This document shows, in pieces, positions 9,680-22,900 of a DNA stretch of 64,000 nt. Numbering within the stretch: position 1 is the first letter of the stretch; every line of letters starts with the position of its first letter. The stretch is taken from positions 98,595-162,594 of the forward strand of contig MU270121.1 in assembly GCA_021432635.1 (NCBI GenBank). The letters are read 5' to 3'. The stretch comes from Thozetella sp. PMI_491 (Eukaryota; Ascomycota; Sordariomycetes; Chaetosphaeriales; Chaetosphaeriaceae). The position numbers were made by a program, and so were the translations under genes. The notes beneath the pieces were generated by a model. The model saw only the letters and a program-made list of their open reading frames with translations, had not been told where the DNA came from and did not search any database.

Positions 9680-12465
9680 CTTCGCCTCCTCCCCAGAGCT
9701 CTGTAATGATCGTAAACAGTTGGATTTCTTTCAAATGAATGACGGTGTGATAGTAAACGAGTGACTGATCATGAGCTCATTCTGCAAAAAGGAGCGTATC
9801 GTGGTGCCTCTGGGAAGACGGCCGAAGCTTAACGCGAGAAAGGAGAGAACGCTGAGGACATGGCACCCTTCCGAGAAGACTGGGCTCTAGGGGTACAGCG
9901 GGCTAGGGGATATATCAAACGACAATCCGGCTATCTAAGAGGACCATGGAAGCCACGGCACTTGGTGGCGCGTACCTGTGGACTGCCCGCGCAATACCAA
10001 CGCACTCGTGTCCACGGCGGACAGGGGCAAAGAGTGGAATACGGTACTATTGCATTGCCAAGAGTGCGACGGCCCACTACCCCTGGGAGGAAATGGGGAG
10101 GGGAGGGGATGGCTCAGCATGCAAGTGATGGATGAGGCTGCGAGTACTAGTCCAAGGTTGGCGTTACCTCGGACTGAACAAGCGTGGCTACGGCCAAGGC
10201 AAGGTGGAGCGGAGCGGGGGGGCGACTAATCCAGCCATGAGAGTCGTGATTCTGACCGGAGAGGAGTCTAGCTCAGCCGCTGGCCGATACGGGTTGCTGG
10301 GACCTCAACGCGGTGGGACAGGGCAGAGCGGCTCAGGACGCGTATGGTATCGTCGCGGCTACCTGAGCCGCATACTCTTCTCCCACATCCGGCGGAATCT
10401 CAGGAACGACTTGCTACAGAAGGCGAGGCGTCAACTAACGCCGCCGCCGTTCCACTTGGGACCACGGCCGTAGTCGAAGGGGCAGATACTTCGAAGAAGC
10501 CATGGAAGAGACAAAAATACCACATGATCCGCATTCTTGGAGCCGTCAAACAGCCTTGGGAAAGAAGAAACTCGCCAGATCCGAATCCACCCTTATCTCA
10601 GGGCGTGGGATATGATGGGATTTGGCGACGTCCGGATCACATTATTCCACCTTAGGAGGAAAAGGTCCAGACCAAATGATCGACGGGCCAAGCTTTCTCA
10701 TGACTTCGGTTCTCGGCCGTGGTAGAAGCAATCCCCTGTGTTGTTTCTGCACTGGGGTGGAGACGAAATGGGGGATACCATGCCAAGCCACCGTCCCAGC
10801 GCTGCTCAATAGCGCGGCCCCGAGCTGTAGGTACCGCCATCTAGCGCCGGTCTGGTCGGTCGACGGCGCAGCCCTCGTAAAAGTCGGTCTGTTCGCAGCG
10901 GAGGACGGCATGAAATAGGCATGGCTGCTCATGTGCCTACGGCATAGCAATGCTGCAGAAGAGGTCCACTGTGAGGAGCATCAACCCTAGGCGCTGGTTG
11001 CTGATACAGAGTCGCACACGCACTGCGCAGGTGGGCGCAGCGGGTGCATCACGTAAGCTAGATGACGTCTCATTTCGGATTATAAGCAAGCCTCTGGTTG
11101 CGGGCTGCCGTTTGAGTCTCAACGTGGAAGCAGCCATGTGCATCGGAAGTCGGCATGGCTGATTGCAAAGTGCAGACACGGCGCCTACCTTGCGGTACCT
11201 GCGTTTGTACAGTACTACTACCTAGCGAACTCCGGCCTGTGCCTGGCTGGACTTGGGACGGCAGGAGGGACCGGGGGGGTACCGGCATTGAGTACAGTGA
11301 CATCCGGGAAGGCCCTCGCGCTAAACCCCAAAAGCTGATCTCTGAAGAGCCCCACAATGTATCTCCAAATGTACCTCTACCATACTCTGTTTGTACAGGC
11401 AGAGCATCTGTGCAAGAACCCACTTGTGTCCACTTCAGCTGGAGTAGCGGCAGATCGTCACAACAAGGAACCGGACTTCCCCTGTCCTTGCTTGCTTGCC
11501 TGCCCAGGAACCGCGGAGGCTCGCCAAGCACAACAAAAGCGGACATACTAGTCAGGGAAAGGAAAATGTGGCTTGCTGAAAACCTCGAGAATGGATAACA
11601 ATGCCCCATTATCTCAGACGCTGGCTGCCTCGACTTGTGCAGGAGTTTATTGTGCGATTCAGCACAGCCCATGTAGGAGAAGGGCCTCCTCTGCCGCAAT
11701 AGGCAACCGACTCGCCTCCTGTTCACGGCGCAGGCGCGCTTGGCAAGCCTGCCCCTATTTTTATTCCCTTGCTGCGTTCCGACCGGTAGTGGTAGCTTTC
11801 TTAGCTCAAGAGCCTCCCGGCATCATCGATCCAGTTGTTCCGCCAGTGCCTGACACAGCGGGAACCAAATGAGCCAGAGGAGAGCCACTGACGAACGAGG
11901 CGTTCTGATGGCAGCTATGCTCATGAGATGATGAGGATAGTAGACCCTCTCTGTGCCGAACTATTGATATCAGTTAGCCCCAGGGGCCGAGCAGAGATAA
12001 AAAAACAACAACAACGATGACCCCATATGAGCTACGCGGAAATAGCGCTGCCCATGATCCCGTAAGCCACGCTGGCGCATGGCCCGCCGGGAGCGTCTTA
12101 GTCTCCGAGGCTCCTATCTGCCATCGGCCCGTTGGGAGGCCGTTGATAGATTCCTCGGAGCAGGCTGTTCGTTAGCTGCCAGAGAGTAGCGGCGATTGAT
12201 ATGGCAAAGCAGCGAAACACTCGGAAGAGAAGTGGATAGTGTGAGCATGACGCGGCTGTAGCGTAGGCATGTCTATTGTGGCTTTCCTATCTCCGTATCT
12301 TCTATCCCAATTTCGCCAGAACTCCGGCCCTCCTACGGGGCATTACGTGTTTGCTACTTTCCCAACACAAGCATCGCTCTCGAGCCTCCCCTCCAGTTTG
12401 TACATGGCACACTAACCTGCGCCGTGAAAGAGTAGAACAAAGCAAAACAAGAACGCAATGTAAGT
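9680..12465. other. 2.8-kb intergenic region, no supported gene
   Basis: It lies between the start of the GT2 gene and the stop of the GH16 gene (both on the minus strand), so it holds the GT2 promoter and the GH16 3' flank. The longest frame (minus strand, 11726-11070, 218 codons) has no recognisable domain and composition like its surroundings. Between 11190 and 11400 the tetramer GTAC recurs (for example GGTACC and TGTACA). No transposon ends or tRNA boxes were recognised. Confidence 0.6.
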
Positions 12466-13975
12466 CTACAAGTCGGACGATCCACAAGCGCCTCGGGTCC
12501 ACATCTTGACCGAACGCACCGTCATGCCCCTGGTGTCACCCTCTCCCCAGGTAGGTAGCCACTCGTCAGCCGCCGACCAGAAGGTCCACTGAGCATTCGT
12601 CGACGAGTCGAGCCACGGCTTGGAGCCGACGCCATCGGGGAACCAGCCAATCTTGCTTCCCACGGCAACGTTAAGGATCAGGTAGAAGGGCTGATCGAAC
12701 GGAGCGTTGCCTGTGGTCGAGCTCGACCCGGCCCATGGGTTCGTAAACAGCGTTGAATTCTCCTCCATCTTGGAGAATTGGCCCTTGGTCCAGAGGTCAT
12801 CTTTGGCATTGAAGCCCACGAACAGGATCTGCGTGAGCCGGTTGTCCATGTAAAAGTAGATGTAGCTCTCGTCCCACTCCATGCCAAACGTGTGGAAGCT
12901 TTCAGAGAAATCACCGCGGCGGAGCTTCTTGGCGCTGGTAGTCCGCCAGTAGGCATCCGTGGCCGACGAAGGACCTAAACACTGTTAGCTTTTCGGTCGT
13001 GGGATAGAAGTTTGGTCAATGATAGCGGGAGGGGACAACTCACCCCAGTGCAGAGAGCCATAGTACAGATCGCGGCCACCCGAAGGATAGCTCCAGCTGT
13101 TGCCTCGACTCTCCATGATATCGATCTCTCCGCTTCGTGGCCACTCGCCGTATGCCGAGGTCTCTGGCATCATCCAGATGGCGGGCCATAGCCAGTCGCC
13201 CTTGGGAAGCTTGGCCACGACCTCGACGCGACCATACTTGATGTTCTTGGTCCCCTTGGTCACAAGCCGAGCGGACCGGACGGGCGGGATCATATTGCCC
13301 TTCTTGGGATCCGACACAACCGCGCATGCACTCTGCTTGGTGTCAGTGCAGGAGCCATCCTCGGTGAGATTGAGGGTGTATCCGCTATACAGCTGGTCGT
13401 TGGTGATAGGGGTGGTCTCATTGGTCAGGGTCGGCACGATGTGCAGCCCGTCCGCGTCAATGTACGAGTTTTTGGAATCCGTAGTCGTCCAGTCGAACGA
13501 CCCGGTGCCGAATCCATTCAGCTGCCACGGGCATCAGCCGACAAGAACGTCGCAGATCATAGGGATATCAACTCACCGTAACCAGATGCGACCACACGTC
13601 GGAGTCCAAGGTCTGGAAGTCATCTTCGAACACTAGGCACATGGGCCCGATCTGGTACTGTCGCACATTTAGGACGCAGATGACGGCGGCCAAGGCAAAT
13701 CCAAGGCCGACCCAGCCCATGACGATCCAGTTGTTGTACTTGGTCTTGTACATTCGCGGATCTTTCAGCCATGGCTTCTCATAGCTGCCTCTCAACCTAT
13801 AGCTCTTGAACCTCTTCTTGTGCGTCGTTGCGTAGGTTGGCGATTCTGCCCGGCGTCCGTACAGGGAGCCCGCGGGGGTGCTCCGCCCCGAATACATGCC
13901 GCCCTGGTAGTGCCTCGGGGGTGCGGGCATGTCCCCGTACGAAGATAAGATTTCATTGACATCCTTATGGGCCAT
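12466..13975 (-). CDS. Type II membrane-anchored glycoside hydrolase family 16, 3 exons
   Basis: Exons 13975-13577, 13521-13044 and 12974-12466 give 461 residues. The in-frame extension upstream of MAHKD looks like leader sequence, so I start at 13975. Residues 1-80 are a basic, Ser/Arg-rich cytosolic tail; one membrane span (WIVMGWVGLGFALAAVICVL) is at about 83-103. The GH16 fold follows, with the catalytic signature GEIDIMESRGN at about 262-272 (two Glu flanking the Asp), WPAIWMMP before it and a FHTFGMEW strand after it. GH16 enzymes with EIDIxE act on beta-1,3 or beta-1,3/1,4-glucans. The type II anchor suggests a wall-assembly role, as in Kre6/Skn1-like proteins, rather than secreted digestion; that is inference. 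Potential N-glycosylation sites occur in the lumenal part. Confidence 0.9.
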
Positions 13976-16282
13976 GGTGGCAGCGCAACGATAGACGACG
14001 GCAAGTGCTGATGCAAAAGAAGTGAATAGAGCAATACAAGGGAAGGGAAGCGAGTGTGTGTAAACGTATAAGGGGCGACTGAAGATGAGCGTAAGGAAAG
14101 GCGGGGCTCTGACTCGGGCGAGATGCGAGCCTCTCGTAGTTAGGAGCAAGCAAAGACAGCTGCCGAGGGTATGTGTCGGGCAAGACGAAGGAGGTGACGC
14201 GTGTGCTGGCGAATTCGCTCTTCGTCGTGACCAGGTGCTGGCGAGAGAGCTTGCAGGGCAATCAATGCAATGAGGGTCCGAGAGAGAGGGGGGAGGGACA
14301 AGGGGCCGGGCCTCTGCTCTGCGCTGGCTCGTGGGTTGACTCCTGTCGAGTGCGGGAGTAGGTCCTGGGCGATGCTGGCGCTAGCCCGGCTGGCTCGTCG
14401 CTAGTTTGTGCTGCTGTCGCCAACTAGTCCCAAGCAGCCTGGGGCCCAATTTCAGCTCTTCCCAGGGGAAGCCCCCCCCCCCACTCTCTCCTGAGAACCC
14501 ACATCGCAGTGTGCAGAAAAATGCCAAGGTATGCGGCAGAAGACACGATGGTCCGTACGCGCTCGTTAACTTCACTAGGCCACTATCGACAGGCGCTCCG
14601 TGAGAATGGCGCAGCCTATGACGTTCAGATGGGATTAGCGCACCGGCACAATTCGAGCTGAGGGAGCGAGCGAGCGTTTTTTCTGCCTCTCGTTTATTGA
14701 CGGAAGAGCCACACTTGTCATCCCGGACGGCAATGGCGCCGCCTTCGCAGAATTTTGCATCGAGGTCTCACATCCGGCGCTGGCTGAGCGCCTCTGCCGG
14801 GAAGTTGAGTCAGGTGTGGGGGGGCCGAGGGACGAGAGGCTCTCTGTTGTTTGCCGTTTGCTGTGGATTTTGACGGTGGTCGAGGCGCCTGCCCACCCTC
14901 TTACGCCCTACCTACTGCCGCGCAGGGTGTGGTGGCCCCGGAAGCGAGATCTCGGAATCGGCTACCCTACCCAGGGCTGTGGTGCTGCTGCATGGCATCC
15001 ATGGATCCATGGAAGCTTGTGCCCACGTACCTGCGAATGTACCGAGTCGTACCCTGCTTTGTACCCATGTCGCCGCCTCCGAACCCGACGAGGTACTCGA
15101 GTGAACTGGTACTGTACTTGGAGGTGCGGGACCGGCATCCGCATGCTCCACTACTGTACCAGGATATACCCTAGTTTCAGGTACAAGGAAGCTCTAGTCA
15201 GGGGTCCTTGGCCACCCAAACCGCAACATGCATATTCGGCTTCACTCACAAGCCCTGACGGTACCATGAATGCCAAGCTCCGCGCACAGCGCCATGTATG
15301 CTTCTATTGTTTAATTTTTTATTTTATTTTTTCCTTTCTTTCTCCCTTTACCCACTTGATGGGCTAGGCACGCCCTCGTGGGATCCGGCATTTGATTCCA
15401 AGATTGCTGTCTTGGTCCCTCCGATCGGTCGGAGTCATCGCTCCGACCTCAAGGGCCTCGAAGACTGACTGGTTGTCGAAGCTCACTTCCGGGCCATGTA
15501 TCCTGGGAACCAAACTATTGGAGCCTCGTAGCCTGCACAAACTTGTACAACCCATTGCAATACACCATGATGTTCCCTGAGGGATCCAGGACTTTGCAAT
15601 CCCCAGTCCAGGGGGTCCATGTCCCAGTCCTCCCGACGGAGGAATAAGCTTAATGCCCACGATGAGCACGCTCCCGGTGTCCACTTTCAGCACGCTCTAG
15701 AGTTTTTTTTCTCTTGGGAGGTCCCACGATAGACCTCTCTGAGCTTGCCGAGACTAGAGGATCTGATCCCACCGTATCCATCCACTCGGCCCCCCCCCTC
15801 CCCCCCTCTTCCCGGAAGAGGCTTGGTATCGCCGGGTTGGGCTGCCACCACTGGCCCCATGCCGAAAGAGGTACACAGCTGCTCCCTCCATCGCTTTCTG
15901 GCCAGTGGCGACGGGAGGCGCCCGTTCATTGCTTCCAATAGTTCGCCGTTAGAGCAGAGTCCTTCCATACCCTCTTCATTTCCGGTCGTGTCGCAGGCAT
16001 GGCGCTGGCGCCAACATGAAAGAACCGGCGGCGTGTTTGCTCGGCCTCCCGTACAGCCCACCCGCGTTTTCCCAGGGCAACACGATGGTTACCACCGCGG
16101 CAGCACCACTAGTGTTTACCGAACTGCTGGGCCTTCCATCTTCGGCCGCGATGATATAAGGCCCCGGCCATCCCCTCGTTTCCCAGAATACAGCACCCGC
16201 CCAGGAAACTTTCCCCTCTTACACTTGTCGCTCGTTACTTCCCCAAATCTTGTCGCTCGCTACCTGCCCACTTGATTTCACA
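13976..16282. other. 2.3-kb divergent intergenic region
   Basis: It separates the GH16 gene (minus) from a secreted-protein gene (plus) and must contain both promoters. A GTAC-rich patch (about ten GTACs) spans 15020-15260; an ATCCATGG tandem pair is near 14997-15011; a T-rich tract is at 15308-15350; a C-rich tract is at 15790-15810. A TATA box at 16153 belongs to the plus-strand gene. No convincing coding frame. Confidence 0.6.
16153..16160 (+). promoter_or_regulatory. TATA box of the secreted-protein gene
   Basis: GATATAAG 130 nt before the ATG at 16283, followed by a CT-rich leader, the usual arrangement in filamentous fungi. The same octamer precedes other accessory genes in this window. 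Confidence 0.6.
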
Positions 16283-17527
16283 ATGAGGACTACCGTCGCT
16301 GTCTCATCTCTGCTCTACGGCCTGGCCCTGGCCGGCCCCGTTGCCATCCGCCAGGATGACCTCGGCATTGATGACTATGAGGCTGTCGCCACCGCTGCCC
16401 CGAACGTCGCCGCTCCCGTCGGCAACGACGTCCCTGAGGCTACGGTCGTCTACAACCCGACCAGCGTGGCGGCCGCCGTCGTTGCGCAGGTGACTGACGT
16501 CGACCCGGCCCAAGCCACCGAGGACACTTCTAAGATTGTCAACGTTAACAAGCGCGCCGCTGCCTACCCGGCCGCTTGCACTACGCGCACCTCCAACGGC
16601 CCTTCGGTCCGCACTCCCAGCGATACGCCCGAGGCTTTCCAGGCCAACCCTGAGTTCTCTCAGAAGGCCACCGCCGCCGCCCTGGCTGCCAATGTTCCCA
16701 AAGGCTATGCTGTCGTGACGGATTTCGTCAACAAGCAGGCCACTGCTGCCGACTCCAGCTACCTGACCTACGTCTCGTCCAAGCTCACTGACTACGACGT
16801 CAACTACTGCGCCAACTTCTGCAACACTCTCTCCGGCTGCAACAGCTTCGACATCTGTAAGCGTCACCTTCTATCCTCCCTCGCACTCTGCCTGCTAACC
16901 TGAAGCCTAGACTATGAGCGTGTTCCCCAGGTGGTCAACAACCAGACCCAGGTGGCTGATTCCAAGCTTGGCTGCCCTGGCACCGCCGACGCTCCCTCGG
17001 TTACTCTCATCAAGTGCGCTTTCTACGGAATGCCGATCCAGGCCAGTATGGCCACCAACGTCGGCCAGTTCGCTCCCGGCGGTAGCTTCAGGACCGTTTA
17101 TGCTGGCTCCACCGCTTTCAAGAAGTCTTTTGCTCCTACCGTTGACGGCTTCATCGGCCCCGTCTCTTTCGGCAACGCCACCATCAACGCCCCCGCGCCT
17201 GTCATCGACCACGGCTTCCTCAGGGGTGAGACCATGACCACCACTCTTCCTTACGACCCGTCGCTGTGCGCTGCCTCCTGCAATGCTCAGACCGCGTACA
17301 ACGCCAAGCACGGCACTTTCGGTGGCGCCGCCTGCACCTTCTTTGACGCCTTCATTCTCTACAAGGACGGAGCCAACGGTGTCTTCCGCTGCGCCTACTA
17401 CTCGATTGGCTATGATGCGTCGTACGCCACCAACACTGGCCAGAAGCGCGACGGCTCCCTCTACACTCCTGCCAACAGCAACGGTTATTATCTTGCTAGC
17501 GCTAGCAGTGGCACTTCCACCGCCTAA
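16283..17527 (+). CDS. Secreted Cys-rich protein of unknown function with internal duplication, 2 exons
   Basis: Exons 16283-16856 and 16911-17527 give 396 residues. A signal peptide (MRTTVAVSSLLYGLALAGPVA) starts the protein. An Ala/Val-rich propeptide-like stretch then ends at Lys90-Arg91, a good Kex2 site (NVNKR before AAAYPAAC). The mature part contains two similar units: YCANFCNTLSGCNSFDI at about 175-191 and LCAASCN...GAACTFFDAF at about 309-345, each with Cys-x3-Cys, a third Cys and an aromatic-Asp pair, suggesting PAN/apple-like folds. I do not recognise a named family, though proteins of this look are common in Pezizomycotina. There is no membrane span or GPI signal at the C-terminus (ASSGTSTA), so it is probably released or wall-bound. 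A TATA box lies upstream and codon use is strongly C-ending, consistent with high expression. Confidence 0.85.
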
Positions 17528-19958
17528 GGTACCTTCTGATGGTCACCGGCGTGGCCTCGAGTGGTCCCATTTTTTCTTCTATGTTTGGGAGGCGGCGAGT
17601 TGTGCATCATCTAGACACGATATGATGATTTTCTGTAATTAGGCGACTGGTCCTGGTCCGCTCCTAGACTTAATACTCTAATACCTGGCTTAAATGCAAT
17701 ACACATGTCGTCTCCCATAAGCTGCTTGTATGGCAAGAAAAGAAAACAAGTGACTTACTATCGGGCTCAGAATAAATCCTCTCCCCGAGGACGCAGCTGA
17801 AGGTGCAAATCCAGGCTTTTGGACGTTTCTCCCTTTTCGATAGATTAACAGAAAGGCAGTCCTGCCACTGACTGCGAAGTTGAAATCAAAGAAAAACCAG
17901 GCGACCACCTTTTCATGATGCCTCTTGGGGTGAGAGGTTGGCAAATTCGCTCTCTGTGAATCATATGGTGCCTAGGCAGCCAATATAGGTAGCTTTCCTA
18001 GACAGGCAACCATCAAGATGATGTTGGTGAGGACTACGTTCCCATCAGCCTAGAAGGCATAATTAAATCAGGTTCACCATCATGGTAGCGATGATGTCTG
18101 ATAGGGAAGGCGGCACCATGCGCATGATTTATACATGAATTTTGCTGAAAACGGCCAAGAAGGGTATTCGTCATCGGCAAAACCGGAAAACATGTCTGCG
18201 TCCTCAATCCACGCATCTTCCTTTCCAGGCAATGGTGATGTCGATCAGTGGGTGCCCTCCAACCTCCCACGTTGTGGCAGCGGAACCTGGTTGACAAGAG
18301 TACCAGAAGGACGCTCGGCTCTGCCCGCACCGGCACCCACACAGAGGTAGCCCAGCACTCTGGAACCTCGTATCTCTTGTCTCCATGCTCCCAGGGTCTA
18401 AGACGACAGAGAATGGAGCAGATGGAGAACCACGCGTCGGGCAGACGGCCCCTCTGCGGGAGTCTCCATCATCGCTCTCTGACCCTCGCGATAGCTTCGA
18501 AGACATTTTGCTTTACGGACCCTCTCGAGCAGGGGGACGGGAGCAATACAAGCCGACTTATCCGAGACACGCGTTCTTGGCCGAATCAACACACGCACGT
18601 TCTGTAGCGCCCAATATGTGCATGCTGTGCTCAGTAGTCGCCAAGCTACTGCAGGAACACACGCTCTTTCGGCCGTGGCAATTTCCTTGGCGCTGGAAGG
18701 TCGGCGGGGCCGGAAGACCTCTTGGGTAGCCACCAGGCCGGCGGCATGAAAGCAAGAAGAAAATCGGTCTGCAGGAACAGAGATCACCGACACGAAGCCC
18801 CTAAAGCTTGGCGCAGCAGCTGATTTCGTCCGTTGTATGGTGGCGGCGACGAGCGCCTAGACGGGCCTGGAGACGGCGTCCCATAGCTCCTGAGAGTGGG
18901 GTATATCCTCAGCGCCTGCAAGGTACCGCGCAGGGGGGCCCCGGTTCTGTACTCAAATTCTGGTCAGCCGCTTGAGGAGGCAAGAGATGGGCCAAAGTAT
19001 CGGTACATGCCACTGGAGCTCCGCCCCGTGCCCCCCCTGCTCTAGCGCCATCGGGACTTGCGCAAGGACTGCGCTAAATGCTTGTGTGGCTCGCTGCCGG
19101 CGTTTGGTACATGCCTTGGACCCACTCTCGACTTCACTTGTCCCAACATAGGGAAAGAACTAGCGGCGAGCTAGGCAGTCCCGTCGAGAGCTCACCACAG
19201 CCGTGGCGCTTATTTCCTCATTCTAAATAACTCTTCAGTAACCTCGACGTCTAGCCATGGCTGTCGTGGCTGCATGGCTAGCGCGCCACCCCTGCGTCCG
19301 CCTGGTTTCTAGCTCGTTCCCCAGCGGGCAACCTCCTCGGTCCTGTACCTGGGCTTGGACTGGTGTCACACTCGGCCGGCAGGACGGTGCCTCTGCCTCC
19401 CTACCTCCTTTCATGTCGCTCCGTTTGTCATGCAGAGCCCCAATCACCAGTAGACTATTGCAGCATACGCGTCGCAGTGGGGCCTCTTCCAGTTCTCTCA
19501 GGGCTCGATGAGGGCCGCACGGTCTTGGGAGGCGCGATAGCACCCTAGGACACAATAGATTGTGCTGGAGGCTGCCTGAGTTATGCCATGATTAGGCCGC
19601 GTATGCCCCGTGAATGTGGCATATCAGCACATCCCAGTGGGCCAATGGCCTGACGGGCCACAGGTCTGCCCTGCCGGTTCCCGAGGGAGGAGCTAACGCT
19701 CCTGGCACCACCCGGACCGCCTACGATATCACCCCGACGCATCTTTCGCGTCCTTCACATCTTTTGTTTCCTTCCACACTCTTCAATCCCTTCATTCATG
19801 TTTCTTGGCGACATCGTACTTTCCGAGTACGTTGTGTACCTCTCCTCAGGCCCATCACTCACTTGGCCGTGGCTTCATGATATACACTCCTTTTTTAAAC
19901 ACGTTTATACCTCTTCCTATAATTTCTAGTCGTTCACTATAGAGTAATACTTACCAAA
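17528..19958. other. 2.4-kb intergenic region, long promoter of the giant WSC protein gene
   Basis: It runs between two plus-strand genes. The first 300 bases are the 3' flank of the secreted-protein gene. The remainder includes GGTACATGCC at about 19000 and again at 19108. A GATATACA element (19879-19886) lies 80 nt before the next ATG. The minus-strand frame 18793-18398 lacks any domain and is not called. Confidence 0.55.
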
Positions 19959-22900
19959 ATGAAGGCCTTTGGCCTCGTACGCTCACTTCTGAGCCTTGCG
20001 CTCTGCAAGACAGCCCTATCATGGGATCCCACAGACTCCCTCATGGATGCCGGTAAGCTTGCGCCGTTCCAGAAGTTCCTTCTATTACTTCTCTTTCCCC
20101 CATGAGCTGACACGTACGAAAAAGACTCGGCGGCGACGGGGTACCTCCCCAACCACAACATGGACCCCTCCGTCATCACCGGTGGCGCCTTCGGCCAAAT
20201 CTGGGCCTTCACGGTACCGACGTCATCCGTGGGACAGACGGAGCAGTTCTATGCAAAGCCCTTGGTGTACACGCCGAGCTCGATCGGCAGGCAGGTTGTC
20301 CTTGCCTTCTCAGAGCAGAACAGAATCTACGTGCTTGACGCGGTCAACGGCACCATGTACAACATGCGTGACATGGGCCAAGACTCGCCGTCTGAGGCTC
20401 CGTTCTGGGTGTCTGATCTGGGAAGTTGCAATGACATTAGCGGCACCATTGGCATCACAGGTACACCCATTATCGACAACACCACCGATACGGTATATTT
20501 TTGGGCCAAGAGTTATCAGACCCCAGGCCAGCGGGGCTACCAGAATGGCGCTTACCGCTTTCACGCCATCGACGCCTGGACCTTGAAGGAACGCCCCGGT
20601 TTCCCGACCAACGTTGAGGGCAAGTTCGCCGACAATGATAACACTCGCTACTTCACCGGAGGCGGCGTGCTACAGAGGACCTCTCTTAATATGATCAATG
20701 GCGTCGTCTATGCAGGCTTCGGCGGCCACTGTGACATGTACAACTACACCGGATGGGTCGTGGGGATGAAAGCATCCACCGGAGACTTTGTCACTGCATA
20801 CTCGACCAGTGCCGGCTCCCGAGCACCGGCTCAGGACGGAACGTGGAATGGTGGCGGCGGCGGCTGCGGCATCTGGCAGGGAGGATCAATTATCTCTTCG
20901 GATAACTCTGGTCGTCTCTTCTTCGCAACCGGAAATGGCTACAGAACCACGGTCAATGGACAGACGGCGGCGAGCGGCAGGACGCACCTTGACACCCTCT
21001 CAGAATGCATGGTGAGCATGTCGATCGCTTCCAACGGCTCCATCACCCAGCAAGACTATTTCGAACCATACACCTACCAAGCCATCGACTCCGCCGACCG
21101 CGACGTAGGAAGCGGTGGCGTATCCATCCTTCCCTTCAGCGGTGGTGGTGTTAACCGCCTGGCAGTCACGGCGGGCAAGAACGGTCAGTGCTATATCACG
21201 AATGCTGATAACCTCGGCGGGTACAAGATGGCTTCTGGAGGAGGCGATTCTATCATCCAAACCATCACGCCTCCGACGGGAACTGCCATGTTCGGCAATG
21301 TCGGCGCATACCCCCTGGAGGGTGGCTACATGTATATCACCCCCGTGGGCTCTCCCACTTACGCGTATGCCCTCGGGTACGATTCGTCCGGCAAGCCGGC
21401 CTTCAGCTTGGCGGGTGCGACTTCGGACAGCTCAGCTGGACGCGTGGGAACGGGCTCCCCGACCATCACCAGCCTGAATGGCCAGCCGGGCACTGCCATC
21501 ATCTGGATGAGCGACCCCGACAATGGTGTCCGCGCCTACTACGCTGTCCCCAATGGTGGCAAGTTGACCAAGATTACCCTGCCCGCCACCCCGGTCCTCC
21601 CCAAGTTCCAACGGCCTGTCTTCGGAAACGGGCGATACTACACGGCCACGTACACTGGCCAGATTCTGGGCTTCGGCTCTCCCGTACAGCTTCCTTTTGA
21701 CTGCGGCGGTCCTTTCAACTTTGGCGAGGTTTCGGTCGGCCAGTCGCAGACAATTAACATCAACTGCACGGCCAAGATCAACATCAACAAGATTTCGAAC
21801 ATCACCATTGGCAACGTTCTATACAATGCCTCACTAGCCAGCCTGCCAACCGGTGCGATCAAGGCTGGCACGACCTTCAGCTTCCCTGTGACGTTCAATC
21901 TCACCGGCTACGTCCTGGATGCCGGCAGCACAAGCTCGCCAACGATACAGCCAGGTGTCCAATCTGGCTCTATTACCATCCTATCTCAGAACGGTGTCAC
22001 TGGGTACTCGAATCAGCAGCCGCTCTCGGTGACTGGAACGACCATCACTGCGTCGGCTTTCGCTGCCATCAACCCGGTCAATGTCAACTTCTCTCCTTTG
22101 GTGCTCGGCTCTGCGTCTGCAGGCGCCGGGTCTGACAACACCTTGGTCATCCAGAACCTGGGCAAAGGAAACATGACGATCTTAGGATACGGCTACACTA
22201 TCAACGATCCTACTTCCGGAACCGCCAAATTTGTCAACGTCACTGTCAACGCTACAGGCCAGTACCGGCTGGACGCAAATGGCTACTTCACCACCACTGA
22301 TCTGCCGGCACTCAACAGCGTCATAGCTGGTGGCTCCTCGGTCATCGTGCACATGAACTTCCTCTGTCAGACGCTGGGCGACTACTACACCACCTTCACC
22401 ATCTGGACAAATGGCGGTATGGCTGCCTCGGTCCTTACCGGTTCCGCCAACGCACAGCCGATCGCGCTGCTCGAGGTCTCGACGAACGAGGGCGGCTGGA
22501 ACACCATCTCCGGCTGCTCCGATCCCACCGTCGACTGCGCGTCGCAGATCGACTTCGGGACTTCGACAGGCCTCACCAACCAGCGCCGGACGATCCGCAT
22601 CACTAATAACGGCGGCTCGGACTTGATCATTGACAAGTCTAAACCGCCGGTTGGCACTGTCCTCGGGGCTGAGAACCCGAGTACTGATCTGTACGAAGGG
22701 ATGGTGGTCAAAGCTGGCTCGTCCAGTACGGCGTCCATCTTCTTCAGCCCCCCCTCGACTATGCTCAACTCTGATCCCACCGTCTACTCTGGAGCCTGGA
22801 CTCTCAACGTCAACGATTTAACATGGGGAGTGCATATCCTCAACTTTACGGGTACCCTCCAAGGCGCACGTGTTGGACCTACGCTGGCAGATGGCACTCC

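Noticed and set aside
11070-11726. 218-codon open frame on the minus strand
   Set aside because: No domain, no signal peptide, and composition like the surrounding intergenic DNA; probably chance in GC-rich sequence.
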